Assembly: GCA_033764435.1 (NCBI GenBank)
Contig: JANRIX010000046.1
Span: forward strand, 1-64,000
Length of the DNA stretch: 64,000 bases
Direction of reading: 5' to 3'
Origin: JAEUMY01 sp033764435
Lineage (GTDB): Bacteria; Pseudomonadota; Gammaproteobacteria; Burkholderiales; Usitatibacteraceae
Shown here: positions 34,811 through 43,139 of the stretch, one piece after another
How the letters are laid out: every line of letters starts with the position of its first letter
Numbering within the stretch: position 1 is the first letter of the stretch
Program-made: the position numbers and the translations under genes
Notes under the pieces: model-generated
What the model saw: only the letters and a program-made list of their open reading frames with translations
Databases searched by the model: none
What the model was told of the DNA's origin: nothing

Positions 34811-35635
34811 ATGCCGGAAGGACCCGAGATTCGCCGTGAGGCGGATCTGATTGCAGATGTGCTGGTCGGGCGACGCATCGAACGCGTGGAATTCGGCTTG
34901 AGGCCCCTGCGACGCTGGATACCTGTCCTGCAGGGCAGGCAGTTGATGGCCGTTGCACCGCGTGGCAAGGCGATGCTTCTGCACTTCGATTCCATGCACA
35001 CCCTCTACAGCCACAATCAGCTCTACGGGCGCTGGGCGGTCCATCGGTCGGGTGACCGGGCCCTGCCCAGCCTGCAGGTTCGGGTCGCCCTGCATGTTCC
35101 AGATGCCGTTGCGGTGCTCTACAGCGCGTCCGAGATCTCGGTGATCCCGACCGCGCAGCTTTCCGGGCATCCGTATCTCAGCAAGCTGGGCGTGGAACTG
35201 CTCGATCCGGCCACCACCATGAAAGTTGTGCGCAGACAGCTTGACCAAGTTCGCTTTGCAAGGCGGCGGCTGGGCGACCTCCTCCTCGATCAGGGATTTC
35301 TCGCCGGTACCGGCAATTACCTGAGAAGCGAGATTCTTTTTGTGGCGGGGCTGGATGCGAATATTCGCCTCGGCGATCTGAGCCCGGCTGCGAAATCCGG
35401 TCTCGCCGCCGCGGCGCTCGACTTGACGCGGCAGTCGTACTGCACAGCCGGTATCACCAGCGACATCGCCAAGGCAGAAGCGGCCAGGCGAAACGGCGCC
35501 CACTTCGAGGACTATCGATTCCGCGTTTTTGCCCGCGAGGGTCTGGCCTGCCCGGACTGCGCAGCGACCATTCGCCGTCAGGACGTGACCGGCCGAGGCT
35601 GGTTCTACTGCCCGGCCTGTCAATCGGGCAACTGA
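34811..35635 (+). CDS. nei: Endonuclease VIII / DNA glycosylase
   Basis: This Fpg/Nei-family glycosylase and AP lyase removes oxidised pyrimidines. The N-terminus MPEGPEIRREAD carries the catalytic Pro2 and Glu3 and the Nei form PEGPEIRR; TLYSHNQLYGRW is also Nei-like. The helix-two-turn-helix region is LLDQGFLAGTGNYLRSEILF. A C-terminal zinc finger has CPDC and CPAC. It has 274 residues, slightly longer than E. coli Nei. A palindrome copy is read ANIR in GLDANIRLGDL. It is the last gene of the HD-GYP/EAL operon. Confidence 0.93.
   Translation: MPEGPEIRREADLIADVLVGRRIERVEFGLRPLRRWIPVLQGRQLMAVAPRGKAMLLHFDSMHTLYSHNQLYGRWAVHRSGDRALPSLQVRVALHVPDAVAVLYSASEISVIPTAQLSGHPYLSKLGVELLDPATTMKVVRRQLDQVRFARRRLGDLLLDQGFLAGTGNYLRSEILFVAGLDANIRLGDLSPAAKSGLAAAALDLTRQSYCTAGITSDIAKAEAARRNGAHFEDYRFRVFAREGLACPDCAATIRRQDVTGRGWFYCPACQSGN
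35357..35368. repeat. GCGAATATTCGC palindrome copy in nei
   Basis: Perfect copy, read Ala-Asn-Ile-Arg. Confidence 0.95.
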
Positions 35636-35688
35636 ATTCATGGAAACCGTGGGCTGGACCGCCTCGGATTGGGGCCAGGAAATAGCGC

Positions 35689-35717
35689 TTGACAAATACG
35701 AACGATCGTTCTAAATT
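35689..35717 (+). promoter_or_regulatory. Promoter with palindromic operator before the TetR gene
   Basis: TTGACA (35689-35694) and TAAATT (35712-35717) are separated by 17 bases. The end of the spacer is the perfect palindrome GAACGATCGTTC (35700-35711), suitable as the binding site of the TetR-family protein encoded next. A related ACGATCGTTC string recurs at about 36442, inside the start of the hydrolase gene. Confidence 0.82.
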
Positions 35718-35723
35718 CACGCC

Positions 35724-36386
35724 ATGAACGCAATCCAACGACTGTCCGACCACGCCATTCGCCGTCTGTCCAAGGGCGAGGAAACCCGCGCCCAGATTCT
35801 GGACGTGGCGCTGAATGTCGCCAGCGAGTCTGGATTTGAAGCGCTCACTATCGGTTCTTTGGCTGAAAGAACAGGCCTGTCCAAGAGCGGATTGTTTGCA
35901 CACTTTGGTTCCAAGGAAGACCTGCAGATCGCGGTTCTGGACGAAGGCGCACGGCGCGTCTCCGAGCGAGTCTTCAAGGCAGCCTTGAGCGAGCAGCGCG
36001 GCGTCGTTCGCCTGCGCGCCCTGTTCGGCAACTGGCTGGGCTGGGCGGAAAGCTGCCAGCTCAAGGGCGGTTGCCCGATCATGGCCGCAGCCTTTGAATT
36101 CGATGATCGCCCGGGTCCGGTCCGGGATGCGGTCGTTAAGCACCATGCGCGGATGCAATCCGGCATGGCCCGCACGGTCGAGCTTTGCATCGAAACCGGC
36201 GAGTTCCGCCCGGACACCGACCCGCAGCAGTTCGCGTTCGAAATCTTCGGCATTGCCAATGCCTACTACTTCTCCCACCGCCTGATGCGCGACGCCGATG
36301 CAGCCGAGCGCGCCTTCAAGGCGTTTGATCGCCTGGTCACGGGTTCGCTGGTGACCGCCCCTTCGTCGGCCACTTCGGCCAACTAA
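35724..36386 (+). CDS. TetR-family transcriptional regulator
   Basis: This 220-residue repressor has the N-terminal helix-turn-helix LTIGSLAERTGLSKSGLFAH followed by FGSKEDLQIAVLDEG. The C-terminal ligand domain contains ESCQLKGGCPIMAAAFEFDD, typical of a TetR_C subgroup found beside esterase or lipid-related genes. The start codon is only six bases after the -10 element, so the mRNA is nearly leaderless and autoregulation through the palindrome in the promoter is likely. It is followed by an alpha/beta hydrolase gene after 16 bases. Confidence 0.88.
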   Translation: MNAIQRLSDHAIRRLSKGEETRAQILDVALNVASESGFEALTIGSLAERTGLSKSGLFAHFGSKEDLQIAVLDEGARRVSERVFKAALSEQRGVVRLRALFGNWLGWAESCQLKGGCPIMAAAFEFDDRPGPVRDAVVKHHARMQSGMARTVELCIETGEFRPDTDPQQFAFEIFGIANAYYFSHRLMRDADAAERAFKAFDRLVTGSLVTAPSSATSAN

Positions 36387-36402
36387 TCCCAAGGAGACTC
36401 TG

Positions 36403-37401
36403 ATGGCCCTTGCCCTCCCTGTTTCGCCGTCGTTGAATAGCACGATCGTTCGAACTATGACTCGCAGCTTTTCCGCCAGTGCCCGGCACGCTGCCCTGCG
36501 CGTCGGCATGGCGGTGGCATCCCGGGTGGCGCCGCATTGGACGGTGCGTACCGCCTCGCGGCTCTTTGTCACCCCGCCGCGTTTCGCCCATCCGGCTTTG
36601 GAGCTGGCGTTGCTCGCCCAGGGAACCCGCCATGACGTGTTCAGCCCGGCCGGCCGGGTGAGTGCCTGGCAATTCGGTGCCGCGGATGCACCGGCAATCA
36701 TCGCCAGTCACGGCTGGGGCGGGCGCGGCGCGCAGTTCCGCGCATTCGTGGCGCCACTGACTGCCGCAGGCTTCCAGGTCTGGCTGTTCGACCATGTCGG
36801 GCATGGCCAGTCGGAAGGTCGCGAAGCCTCGCTGGTGGACTTTGCCGCGGGCGTCGCCGCTGTCCATCGCAACGTGACCGACCGCGGGATCACCGTGCAC
36901 GGCCTCATCAGCCACTCGCTGGGTGGCGCCGGGGTCGGCACGGCGTTGCGTGGCTTCAACGGCACGGCGGCCATCGACGCGGCCCGGGTGGTGTTGATCG
37001 CGCCGCCCTCGTCCCTCATGCGCTATTCGCGATTGTTCGCGCGCCACATCGGGTTGCCCGAACGCATCCGGGCCGCCATGCAATGGCGCTTCGAGCAACG
37101 CTACGGTGTGAAGTGGCAATCCTTTGAAATGCCTCAGGCCGTGGCCGGCCTCAAGGCGCAGGCACTAGTTATCCACGACACGGCAGACCGCGACGTGAAC
37201 ATCGAATCCGGATTGACCGTCGCCCGGTCGTGGCCGAATGCGCGCTTCAAGCGTACGACCGGCCTGGGTCACCGCCGCATTCTCAAGTCACAGGAAGTGA
37301 TCCAGGACACCGTCGATTTCCTGACCGGTCAGGTCATCTTCTCGCCGCCACCGCCCGTCGACGAGTGGCAGGCATTTCCCGGCCCGGCCCCGCTGTTCTA
37401 G
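36403..37401 (+). CDS. Alpha/beta hydrolase
   Basis: This encodes a 332-residue hydrolase. The fold is shown by IIASHGWGGRGAQF (oxyanion-hole HGW), DHVGHGQSEG, the nucleophile elbow ISHSLGGAG (the catalytic Ser in S-x-S-x-G-G form), an acid near IHDTADRDV and the base near TTGLGHRRIL. The substrate is unknown; esters or lipids are likely given the TetR partner. AAGGAGA precedes the ATG. It is probably controlled by the preceding regulator. A 49-residue peptide gene follows. Confidence 0.85.
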   Translation: MALALPVSPSLNSTIVRTMTRSFSASARHAALRVGMAVASRVAPHWTVRTASRLFVTPPRFAHPALELALLAQGTRHDVFSPAGRVSAWQFGAADAPAIIASHGWGGRGAQFRAFVAPLTAAGFQVWLFDHVGHGQSEGREASLVDFAAGVAAVHRNVTDRGITVHGLISHSLGGAGVGTALRGFNGTAAIDAARVVLIAPPSSLMRYSRLFARHIGLPERIRAAMQWRFEQRYGVKWQSFEMPQAVAGLKAQALVIHDTADRDVNIESGLTVARSWPNARFKRTTGLGHRRILKSQEVIQDTVDFLTGQVIFSPPPPVDEWQAFPGPAPLF

Positions 37402-37444
37402 CTCAACGAGTTCGCAGCACGATCGCTCACGAAAGGAGCACACC

Positions 37445-37594
37445 ATGCACAACCCCACACCTCCATCGCAATCTGGCACCAATCCCCGCCCGTCAGCACC
37501 CAAGTGGACGCGCCATCTCGGCTCGCTGCTCGCGACCACGCTCATCTTCGTGAGCGGCACGTCGTTCGTGAGTCTTCTGGAAGCGTTTCACTGA
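37445..37594 (+). CDS. Small single-pass membrane protein
   Basis: This encodes 49 residues beginning MHNPTPPSQSG, with a Pro/Ser-rich N-terminus, a basic patch (KWTRH) and one hydrophobic helix (LGSLLATTLIFVSGTSFVSLL). A strong ribosome site, AAAGGAG, lies seven bases before the ATG, which is why I call it despite its size. It lies 43 bases after the hydrolase gene and probably belongs to the same TetR-controlled unit. I do not recognise a family. Confidence 0.6.
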   Translation: MHNPTPPSQSGTNPRPSAPKWTRHLGSLLATTLIFVSGTSFVSLLEAFH

Positions 37595-37706
37595 CCGCAG
37601 GGCAGCTCTGCGCATGCCCGGGCGCAATCCGCTGTGAGCTTGCGACGCACGGGCCGGGCCTACAGGTCAGTGCGCCGCCTTTTTCTCCGCACGCCTCAGG
37701 TGCCTT

Positions 37707-37718
37707 GCGAATATTCGC
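37707..37718. repeat. GCGAATATTCGC palindrome copy
   Basis: Perfect copy between convergent genes. Symmetry extends to CTTGCGAATATTCGCAAG. Confidence 0.95.
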
Positions 37719-37759
37719 AAGCGCTGCGCCAGAGGTTTGAAGGCTGGGGAGGTTAACCC

Positions 37760-38842
37760 TCAGGGCTTGACCACCAACGTGTAGAGCGCGAAGAGTTCCT
37801 TGTCGTACTCCGCGCGGACCTCGCCCTTGGCATTGCGGTCCCAGCCCAGCCGGCGGCCCATCTCGCGGGCAAATGCATCGTCATTGACATCGAATGCCAC
37901 CACCTTGAAACCCGCCGCCTCGTACTGCTTGCGCGTGTAGGGCGAGCGCGCGTCGGCCCAGGGCAGGTACGGTTTGTTGGCTGGCGCCTGCGGCGGCGCC
38001 AGGTTGTAGATGAGCAGCATGCCCCCGGGCAGCAGATCGTCGTAGACGGATTTCAGGAACACGTCGTCGCTCACACCTAGGCGGATGAGATGGCGTTCTT
38101 CCGCCGGGCGCGACGGCTTGATGTAGCCGCGCTTCAACGTGTTCTTCGACAGGATCAACGCGTAGCGTCCGCCGACTTCCTTGGAGACCGCAGGATCGGC
38201 GGGATAGCGACCATGCACCAGCGTCACGCTGCCCCACTCCGATTGCGGCACGCCGCGCCGTCGCACCGGACCCTCGTCATCGGGCTGCGAATACAACGCG
38301 CGCAGATAGGTATCCACATCCACGCCGACCGCATGCGCCCCCTTCTGCGCCAGGAGGCGCAGATGAGCGATGGCACCGTAGCCGAAATCGAGCACGCGCT
38401 TGCCGGAGAGCGACTCGATGCCGTTCTCCGCGGCCAGCTCCAGCGCACGCACGTAGGCCAGCGGCGATCCGTACTTCGTGAAGTAGTAACGCTCCTCATC
38501 CATGGGCACCGGCCGGAGGCTCTGCATCTGTTCCGCCGGCAGCTTTTCCGACTCGGCCTTCGAGTAGTACTGGCTGGTGCGCGGGTCCTGAAAAATGGTG
38601 CGCGGCTCGCGATTGGGCAGGTTGCGGGTCTCGGCGAGGAAATCGCTGGCCAGCCGCGAAGAGACCAAAGGCTGCAGCGCACGCGCTTCCGATTGCAGGC
38701 GCTTGACCGCAGCCGACGGCGGCTGCACCACGGGCTCGGGTCGCGGCGAGTCCGGCGCGGCCGGCGGGGCCACAGGTGCGGGCGGCTGCAGTGCGCAGGC
38801 GGAAAGCAGCACAGAAATCGCAAGAAGGAGGATGCGCTTCAT
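37760..38842 (-). CDS. Putative lipoprotein with methyltransferase-like fold
   Basis: This 360-residue protein begins with a lipoprotein signal (ILLLAISVLLSACALQP, lipobox LSAC, Cys16) and a Pro/Ala-rich linker to about residue 45. The rest looks like a class I methyltransferase: VLDFGYGAIAHLRLL (glycine-rich loop), VGVDVDTYL (acidic end of beta-2), YALILSKNTLKRGY and LLPGGMLLIYNLAPP. SAM is not expected in the periplasm, so either the lipobox is not used or the domain has another ligand. It could otherwise be a cytosolic enzyme with a misread start. No good ribosome site is seen before the ATG. Confidence 0.65.
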   Translation of the reverse strand: MKRILLLAISVLLSACALQPPAPVAPPAAPDSPRPEPVVQPPSAAVKRLQSEARALQPLVSSRLASDFLAETRNLPNREPRTIFQDPRTSQYYSKAESEKLPAEQMQSLRPVPMDEERYYFTKYGSPLAYVRALELAAENGIESLSGKRVLDFGYGAIAHLRLLAQKGAHAVGVDVDTYLRALYSQPDDEGPVRRRGVPQSEWGSVTLVHGRYPADPAVSKEVGGRYALILSKNTLKRGYIKPSRPAEERHLIRLGVSDDVFLKSVYDDLLPGGMLLIYNLAPPQAPANKPYLPWADARSPYTRKQYEAAGFKVVAFDVNDDAFAREMGRRLGWDRNAKGEVRAEYDKELFALYTLVVKP

Positions 38843-38917
38843 TAAGGGGCGTAAAGGAACGGTCGCGTAGTGCGCAAATCATACGCGCAGCGCCTGCCGC
38901 GTGATTGTCAGTGCGTG

Positions 38918-38929
38918 GCGCATATTCGC
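38918..38929. repeat. Near-copy of the palindrome (one mismatch)
   Basis: The sequence is GCGCATATTCGC, intergenic, upstream of the lipoprotein gene. Confidence 0.7.
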
Positions 38930-38950
38930 AGGTTGCGCACGCTGGCTTCA

Positions 38951-38989
38951 GAAACAAAAACGCCGGCGGGTTACAAACCGGCCGGCGTT
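38951..38989 (-). terminator. Terminator of the hppA transcript
   Basis: The stem ACGCCGGCGGGT/ACCGGCCGGCGT (one mismatch) is followed on the minus strand by TTTTTGTTTC. Confidence 0.85.
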
Positions 38990-39015
38990 GTGTTTGCAGC
39001 GGATGAATCAGATCA

Positions 39016-41085
39016 TCACAGCAGCGGCACGATGAGCAGCGCAACGATGTTGATGATCTTGATGAGCGGGTTCACCGCCGGGCCGGCAGTGTCCTTGTAG
39101 GGATCGCCCACCGTATCGCCCGTGACGGCAGCCTTGTGGGCTTCTGAGCCCTTGCCGCCGTGATGGCCGTCTTCGATGTACTTCTTGGCGTTGTCCCATG
39201 CACCACCACCGGTACACATCGAGATCGCCACGAACAGGCCGGTCACGATGGTGCCCATGAGCATGCCGCCGAGTGCCTGGATGCCGGCTTCCTTGCCCAT
39301 CAATGCGCCCACAATCAGGGCCACGGCAATCGGGGAGAGAACGGGGAGCAGCGAAGGAATGATCATTTCCTTGATGGCGCCCTTGGTCAGCATATCCACA
39401 GCCTTGGAATAGTCAGGCTTGGCCGTGCCTTCCATGATGCCCTTGATCTCGCGGAACTGGCGACGCACTTCCTCCACCACGGAGCCTGCGCAGCGACCCA
39501 CGGCTTCCATCGCCATGGCACCGAAGAGATAGGGAATCAGGCCGCCGACGAAGAGACCGATGATGACCGCCGGGTTCTGCAGGTCGAACGACACACTCTT
39601 GCCCGCTTCGGAGAGCTTGAACGTGTAATCGGCGAACAGCACCAGCGCGGCCAGACCGGCGGAACCGATGGCGTAGCCCTTGGTCACGGCCTTGGTCGTG
39701 TTGCCCACGGCGTCCAGGGGATCGGTGACGTTGCGTACTTCCTTCGGCAGCTCGGCCATTTCGGCGATGCCACCGGCGTTGTCGGTGATGGGACCGTACG
39801 CATCCAGCGCCACGACGATACCGGCCATCGAGAGCATGGAGGTTGCGGCGACAGCGATTCCGTAGAGACCACCCAGCTTGTAGGCGGCGTAGATGGAAAG
39901 ACACACCATCAGCACCGGCCAGGCGGTGGAGCGCATGGAGACACCCAGGCCCGCGATCATGTTGGTGGCGTGACCTTTGGTCGATGCTTCAGCGACGTGA
40001 CGCACCGGCGCCCAATCGGTACCGGTGTAGTACTCGGTAATGAACACCAGGATGCCGGTCAGCACAAGACCCACGACGGCGCACAGCCACAGGTTCATGA
40101 CGGTGAGCTGCGGATATTGGGCTGCGACACCACCCATGATCCACTGCGTCAGCGGATAGAACGCGATCAACGCCAGAATGCCCGACACCGCGAGACCGCG
40201 ATACAGCGCATTCATGATCTTGCCGCCTTCGCTGGTCTTCACGAAGTAGCAGCCGACGATCGAGGCCAGGATGGCGAAGCCGCCCAGCACCAGCGGATAC
40301 ACGACCACGTTGCCCACCACGGTCGGCGAGGGCATCAGCAGCGCGCCCAGCACCATCGTGGCGATGATGGTCACCGCATAGGTTTCGAAGAGGTCAGCCG
40401 CCATGCCAGCGCAGTCACCCACGTTGTCGCCCACGTTGTCGGCAATCACGGCGGGGTTGCGCGGATCATCCTCGGGGATGCCGGCTTCCACCTTGCCCAC
40501 CAGATCCGCACCGACGTCCGCACCCTTGGTGAAAATGCCACCACCCAGACGGGCAAAGATCGAGATCAGCGAGGAGCCGAATGCGAGGCCGATGAGCGGC
40601 TTCATCACCGTGCTCATCTTGGCACCCGCTGCAGCGGAGCCGATGAGCAGGTAGGTGAAGACCACCACGGAAAGAAGGCCCAAGCCGACAACCAGCAGAC
40701 CCGTGATGGCGCCGCCCTTGAAGGCGATGTCCAGCGCCGGGCCGATGCCCTTGCGTGCAGCCTCTGCCGTGCGCACGTTGGCGCGCACCGACACGTTCAT
40801 GCCGATGTAGCCCGCAGCACCGGACGCGATCGCGCCGACTGCAAAGCCGGCGGCGGTGAGCCAGTCCAGCGCGATGCCAATCAGCAGGAACAGCGCCACG
40901 CCCACCATGCCGATGGTCGTGTACTGGCGATTCAGGTAAGCCTTGGCGCCAGCCTGAATGGCCGCGGCAATTTCGCGCATGCGCTCATTGCCATCCGGCT
41001 GGGCCAGGATCCACTTGGTTTGCCAGGCACCGTAAATCAGCGCAAGGATCGAAAATCCCAGCGCAAACAACAGTCCATCATTCAT
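39016..41085 (-). CDS. hppA: Membrane-bound proton-pumping pyrophosphatase
   Basis: This integral membrane enzyme couples pyrophosphate hydrolysis to proton transport. It has 689 residues and about 16 helices. The substrate loop GADVGADLVGKVEAGIPEDD, the repeated DNVGDNVGD and the C-terminal GDTVGDPYKDT motifs are all intact. The sequence GNTTKAVTKG has Lys where potassium-dependent enzymes have Ala, so the potassium-independent subclass is indicated. It is last in the adk-pfp-hppA order, 36 bases after pfp, with its own terminator downstream. Confidence 0.96.
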   Translation of the reverse strand: MNDGLLFALGFSILALIYGAWQTKWILAQPDGNERMREIAAAIQAGAKAYLNRQYTTIGMVGVALFLLIGIALDWLTAAGFAVGAIASGAAGYIGMNVSVRANVRTAEAARKGIGPALDIAFKGGAITGLLVVGLGLLSVVVFTYLLIGSAAAGAKMSTVMKPLIGLAFGSSLISIFARLGGGIFTKGADVGADLVGKVEAGIPEDDPRNPAVIADNVGDNVGDCAGMAADLFETYAVTIIATMVLGALLMPSPTVVGNVVVYPLVLGGFAILASIVGCYFVKTSEGGKIMNALYRGLAVSGILALIAFYPLTQWIMGGVAAQYPQLTVMNLWLCAVVGLVLTGILVFITEYYTGTDWAPVRHVAEASTKGHATNMIAGLGVSMRSTAWPVLMVCLSIYAAYKLGGLYGIAVAATSMLSMAGIVVALDAYGPITDNAGGIAEMAELPKEVRNVTDPLDAVGNTTKAVTKGYAIGSAGLAALVLFADYTFKLSEAGKSVSFDLQNPAVIIGLFVGGLIPYLFGAMAMEAVGRCAGSVVEEVRRQFREIKGIMEGTAKPDYSKAVDMLTKGAIKEMIIPSLLPVLSPIAVALIVGALMGKEAGIQALGGMLMGTIVTGLFVAISMCTGGGAWDNAKKYIEDGHHGGKGSEAHKAAVTGDTVGDPYKDTAGPAVNPLIKIINIVALLIVPLL

Positions 41086-41121
41086 CTCTTTTCTCCCGTG
41101 TTCTAGTACAGCGTTTCAAAA

Positions 41122-42384
41122 CTACAAAGCAAAGGCAGTGGCCAGTCTTTTCTTGACGGCCTTGTTTTTGAGCACTACATAATCCGGCAGGCCCTTCTCG
41201 TAGGGCGGATACGCTTCCCCAGCAATCAGTGGTGCGAGGTAGCGGCGGCACTTGGCGGTGATGTGAAAGCCGTCCGGCGTGATGAAATCCCGGGGCATCT
41301 TCTTTTCGACGTTGGCCACCTTCGCCAGCGGTGCCACACCGATTTCCCAGCGATAGGGTGACGAGGATTTGCGCACGATGGTCGGCATGACCGCGTTTTG
41401 GCCCTTGACCGCAAACTCCACCGCAGCCTTGCCGACCGCGTAAGACTGCTCGACGTCGGTCTTCGACGCAATGTGCCGTGCGGCGCGCTGCAGATAATCC
41501 GCGACCGCCCAATGATTCTTGTATTTCAGCTCGCGCTTGATCAGATCCGCAATCACCGGTGCGACGCCGCCCAACTGGGCGTGCCCGAACGAATCCTTGA
41601 GGCCCGAATCGGCGAGGAAGCGACCGTCCCAGTCCTGCACACCTTCGGACACGCCGATGGCGCAGAAACCGAACTTCTTCACCACTGCATCCACGCGCGC
41701 CAGAAATTTTTCCGGCTCAAACGCGATTTCCGGGAACAACAGGACCTGCGGTGCCTGCCCGTCCTTCTCAGCCGCCAGGCCACAGGCGGCCGTGATCCAG
41801 CCGGCATGTCGTCCCATCACTTCCAGCACGAACACTTTTGTGGACGTCTTGGCCATCGAAGCCACATCCAAGCCGGCCTCGCGCATGCTGACGGCCACAT
41901 ACTTGGCCACCGAACCGAATCCCGGCGAACAGTCGGTGATGGGCAGATCATTGTCCACGGTCTTTGGCACATGCACGGCAGTGATGGGATAGCCCATCTT
42001 CTCGCCCAGCTGCGACACCTTGAGGCAGGTGTCGGCCGAATCGCCGCCGCCGTTGTAGAAGAAGTAGCCGATGTCATGCGCCTTGAACACCTCGATGAGG
42101 CGCTGGTACTCGCGCGGGTCCTTGTCCCAGGGCTTCAACTTGTGGCGGCAGGACCCGAAGGCGCCTGCGGGCGTGTGCTTCAGCTTGCGAATATTCGCGA
42201 TGGGCTCGGCTGACACGTCGATGAGGTCTTCGGTCAACGCGCCGATGATGCCGTTGCGACCCGCGTAGATCCGGTTGATGTGGCGCTTGTGCTTCAGCGC
42301 CGTCTCGATGACGCCGGCCGCGGACGCGTTGATCACGGCGGTCACACCGCCGGACTGTGCATAGAAAGCGTTCCGGCCAGCCAT
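41122..42384 (-). CDS. pfp: Pyrophosphate-dependent 6-phosphofructokinase
   Basis: This makes fructose 1,6-bisphosphate from fructose 6-phosphate using pyrophosphate instead of ATP, and is reversible. It has 420 residues. YNGGGDSADT holds the Asp that excludes ATP in PPi enzymes, PKTVDNDLP the catalytic region, and EVMGRHAGWITA the sugar-phosphate site. A palindrome copy is read ANIR in EPIANIRKLKH. The ATG is three bases after the adk stop, and hppA follows. Linked pfp and hppA are known from methylotrophic bacteria. Confidence 0.93.
   Translation of the reverse strand: MAGRNAFYAQSGGVTAVINASAAGVIETALKHKRHINRIYAGRNGIIGALTEDLIDVSAEPIANIRKLKHTPAGAFGSCRHKLKPWDKDPREYQRLIEVFKAHDIGYFFYNGGGDSADTCLKVSQLGEKMGYPITAVHVPKTVDNDLPITDCSPGFGSVAKYVAVSMREAGLDVASMAKTSTKVFVLEVMGRHAGWITAACGLAAEKDGQAPQVLLFPEIAFEPEKFLARVDAVVKKFGFCAIGVSEGVQDWDGRFLADSGLKDSFGHAQLGGVAPVIADLIKRELKYKNHWAVADYLQRAARHIASKTDVEQSYAVGKAAVEFAVKGQNAVMPTIVRKSSSPYRWEIGVAPLAKVANVEKKMPRDFITPDGFHITAKCRRYLAPLIAGEAYPPYEKGLPDYVVLKNKAVKKRLATAFAL
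42187..42198. repeat. GCGAATATTCGC palindrome copy in pfp
   Basis: Perfect copy, read Ala-Asn-Ile-Arg. Confidence 0.95.
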
Positions 42385-42387
42385 GAC

Positions 42388-43041
42388 TTACTTCAGCGCA
42401 GCGAAGACACGGTCGCGGATTTCCTCGACCTTGCCGATGCCATCGATGCTCACATACTTCGGCGCACCCGGCTCACCACTCGCGGCCCAGTCGGCGTAAT
42501 ACTTGACGAGAGGCTTGGTCTGCGCGTGATAGACCTCGAGGCGCTTCCGGACGGTCTCTTCCTTGTCATCGTCGCGCTGCACGAGATCCTCACCCGTGAC
42601 GTCATCCTTGCCCGCCACCTTGGGCGGATTGAATTTGACGTGGTAGGTGCGCCCGGACGGCAGATGGGCGCGGCGTCCGCTCATGCGCTCAATGATCGCG
42701 TTGTCGTCGACGGCGATCTCGACCACATAGTCGAGATTCACGCCAGCCGCCTTCATGGCGTCGGCCTGCGGGATGGTGCGGGGGAAACCGTCGAAGAGGA
42801 AGCCCTTGGCGCAGTCCGCTTCGGTGATGCGCGCCTTCACCATGCCGATGATGATGTCATCGGAGACCAGGCCACCCGCGTCCATGATCTTCTTGGCGGC
42901 AACGCCGAGCTCGGACCCGGCCTTGACGTGCGCGCGCAGCATGTCGCCGGTGGAAATCTGGGGAATGCCGAATTTTTCGCGAATGTGGACCGCCTGGGTG
43001 CCTTTGCCGGCACCCGGACCTCCGAGCAGGATCAACCGCAT
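42388..43041 (-). CDS. adk: Adenylate kinase
   Basis: This interconverts ATP, ADP and AMP. The start MRLILLGGPGAGKGTQ is chosen for the GGAGG site upstream and family fit. It has 217 residues, the long form with a LID domain. The P-loop is GGPGAGKG, FDGFPRTIPQADAM the AMP site and GRRAHLPSGRTYHVKFNPPK the LID, which has no zinc cysteines. It lies 98 bases after kdsB and three bases before pfp. Confidence 0.96.
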   Translation of the reverse strand: MRLILLGGPGAGKGTQAVHIREKFGIPQISTGDMLRAHVKAGSELGVAAKKIMDAGGLVSDDIIIGMVKARITEADCAKGFLFDGFPRTIPQADAMKAAGVNLDYVVEIAVDDNAIIERMSGRRAHLPSGRTYHVKFNPPKVAGKDDVTGEDLVQRDDDKEETVRKRLEVYHAQTKPLVKYYADWAASGEPGAPKYVSIDGIGKVEEIRDRVFAALK

Positions 43042-43139
43042 TGGGACTTTCCTCCGTGTGGTACCGATCATTCGCCGCGAAAGCGGCTGTCCGGTTCTTG
43101 TGGTCGCGGTACGGCCGTACCGGAATGCAGCGCGCGATT

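Noticed and set aside
39160..41106. 648-codon plus-strand frame opposite hppA
   Set aside because: Very His-rich antisense shadow; hppA motifs are complete on the other strand.
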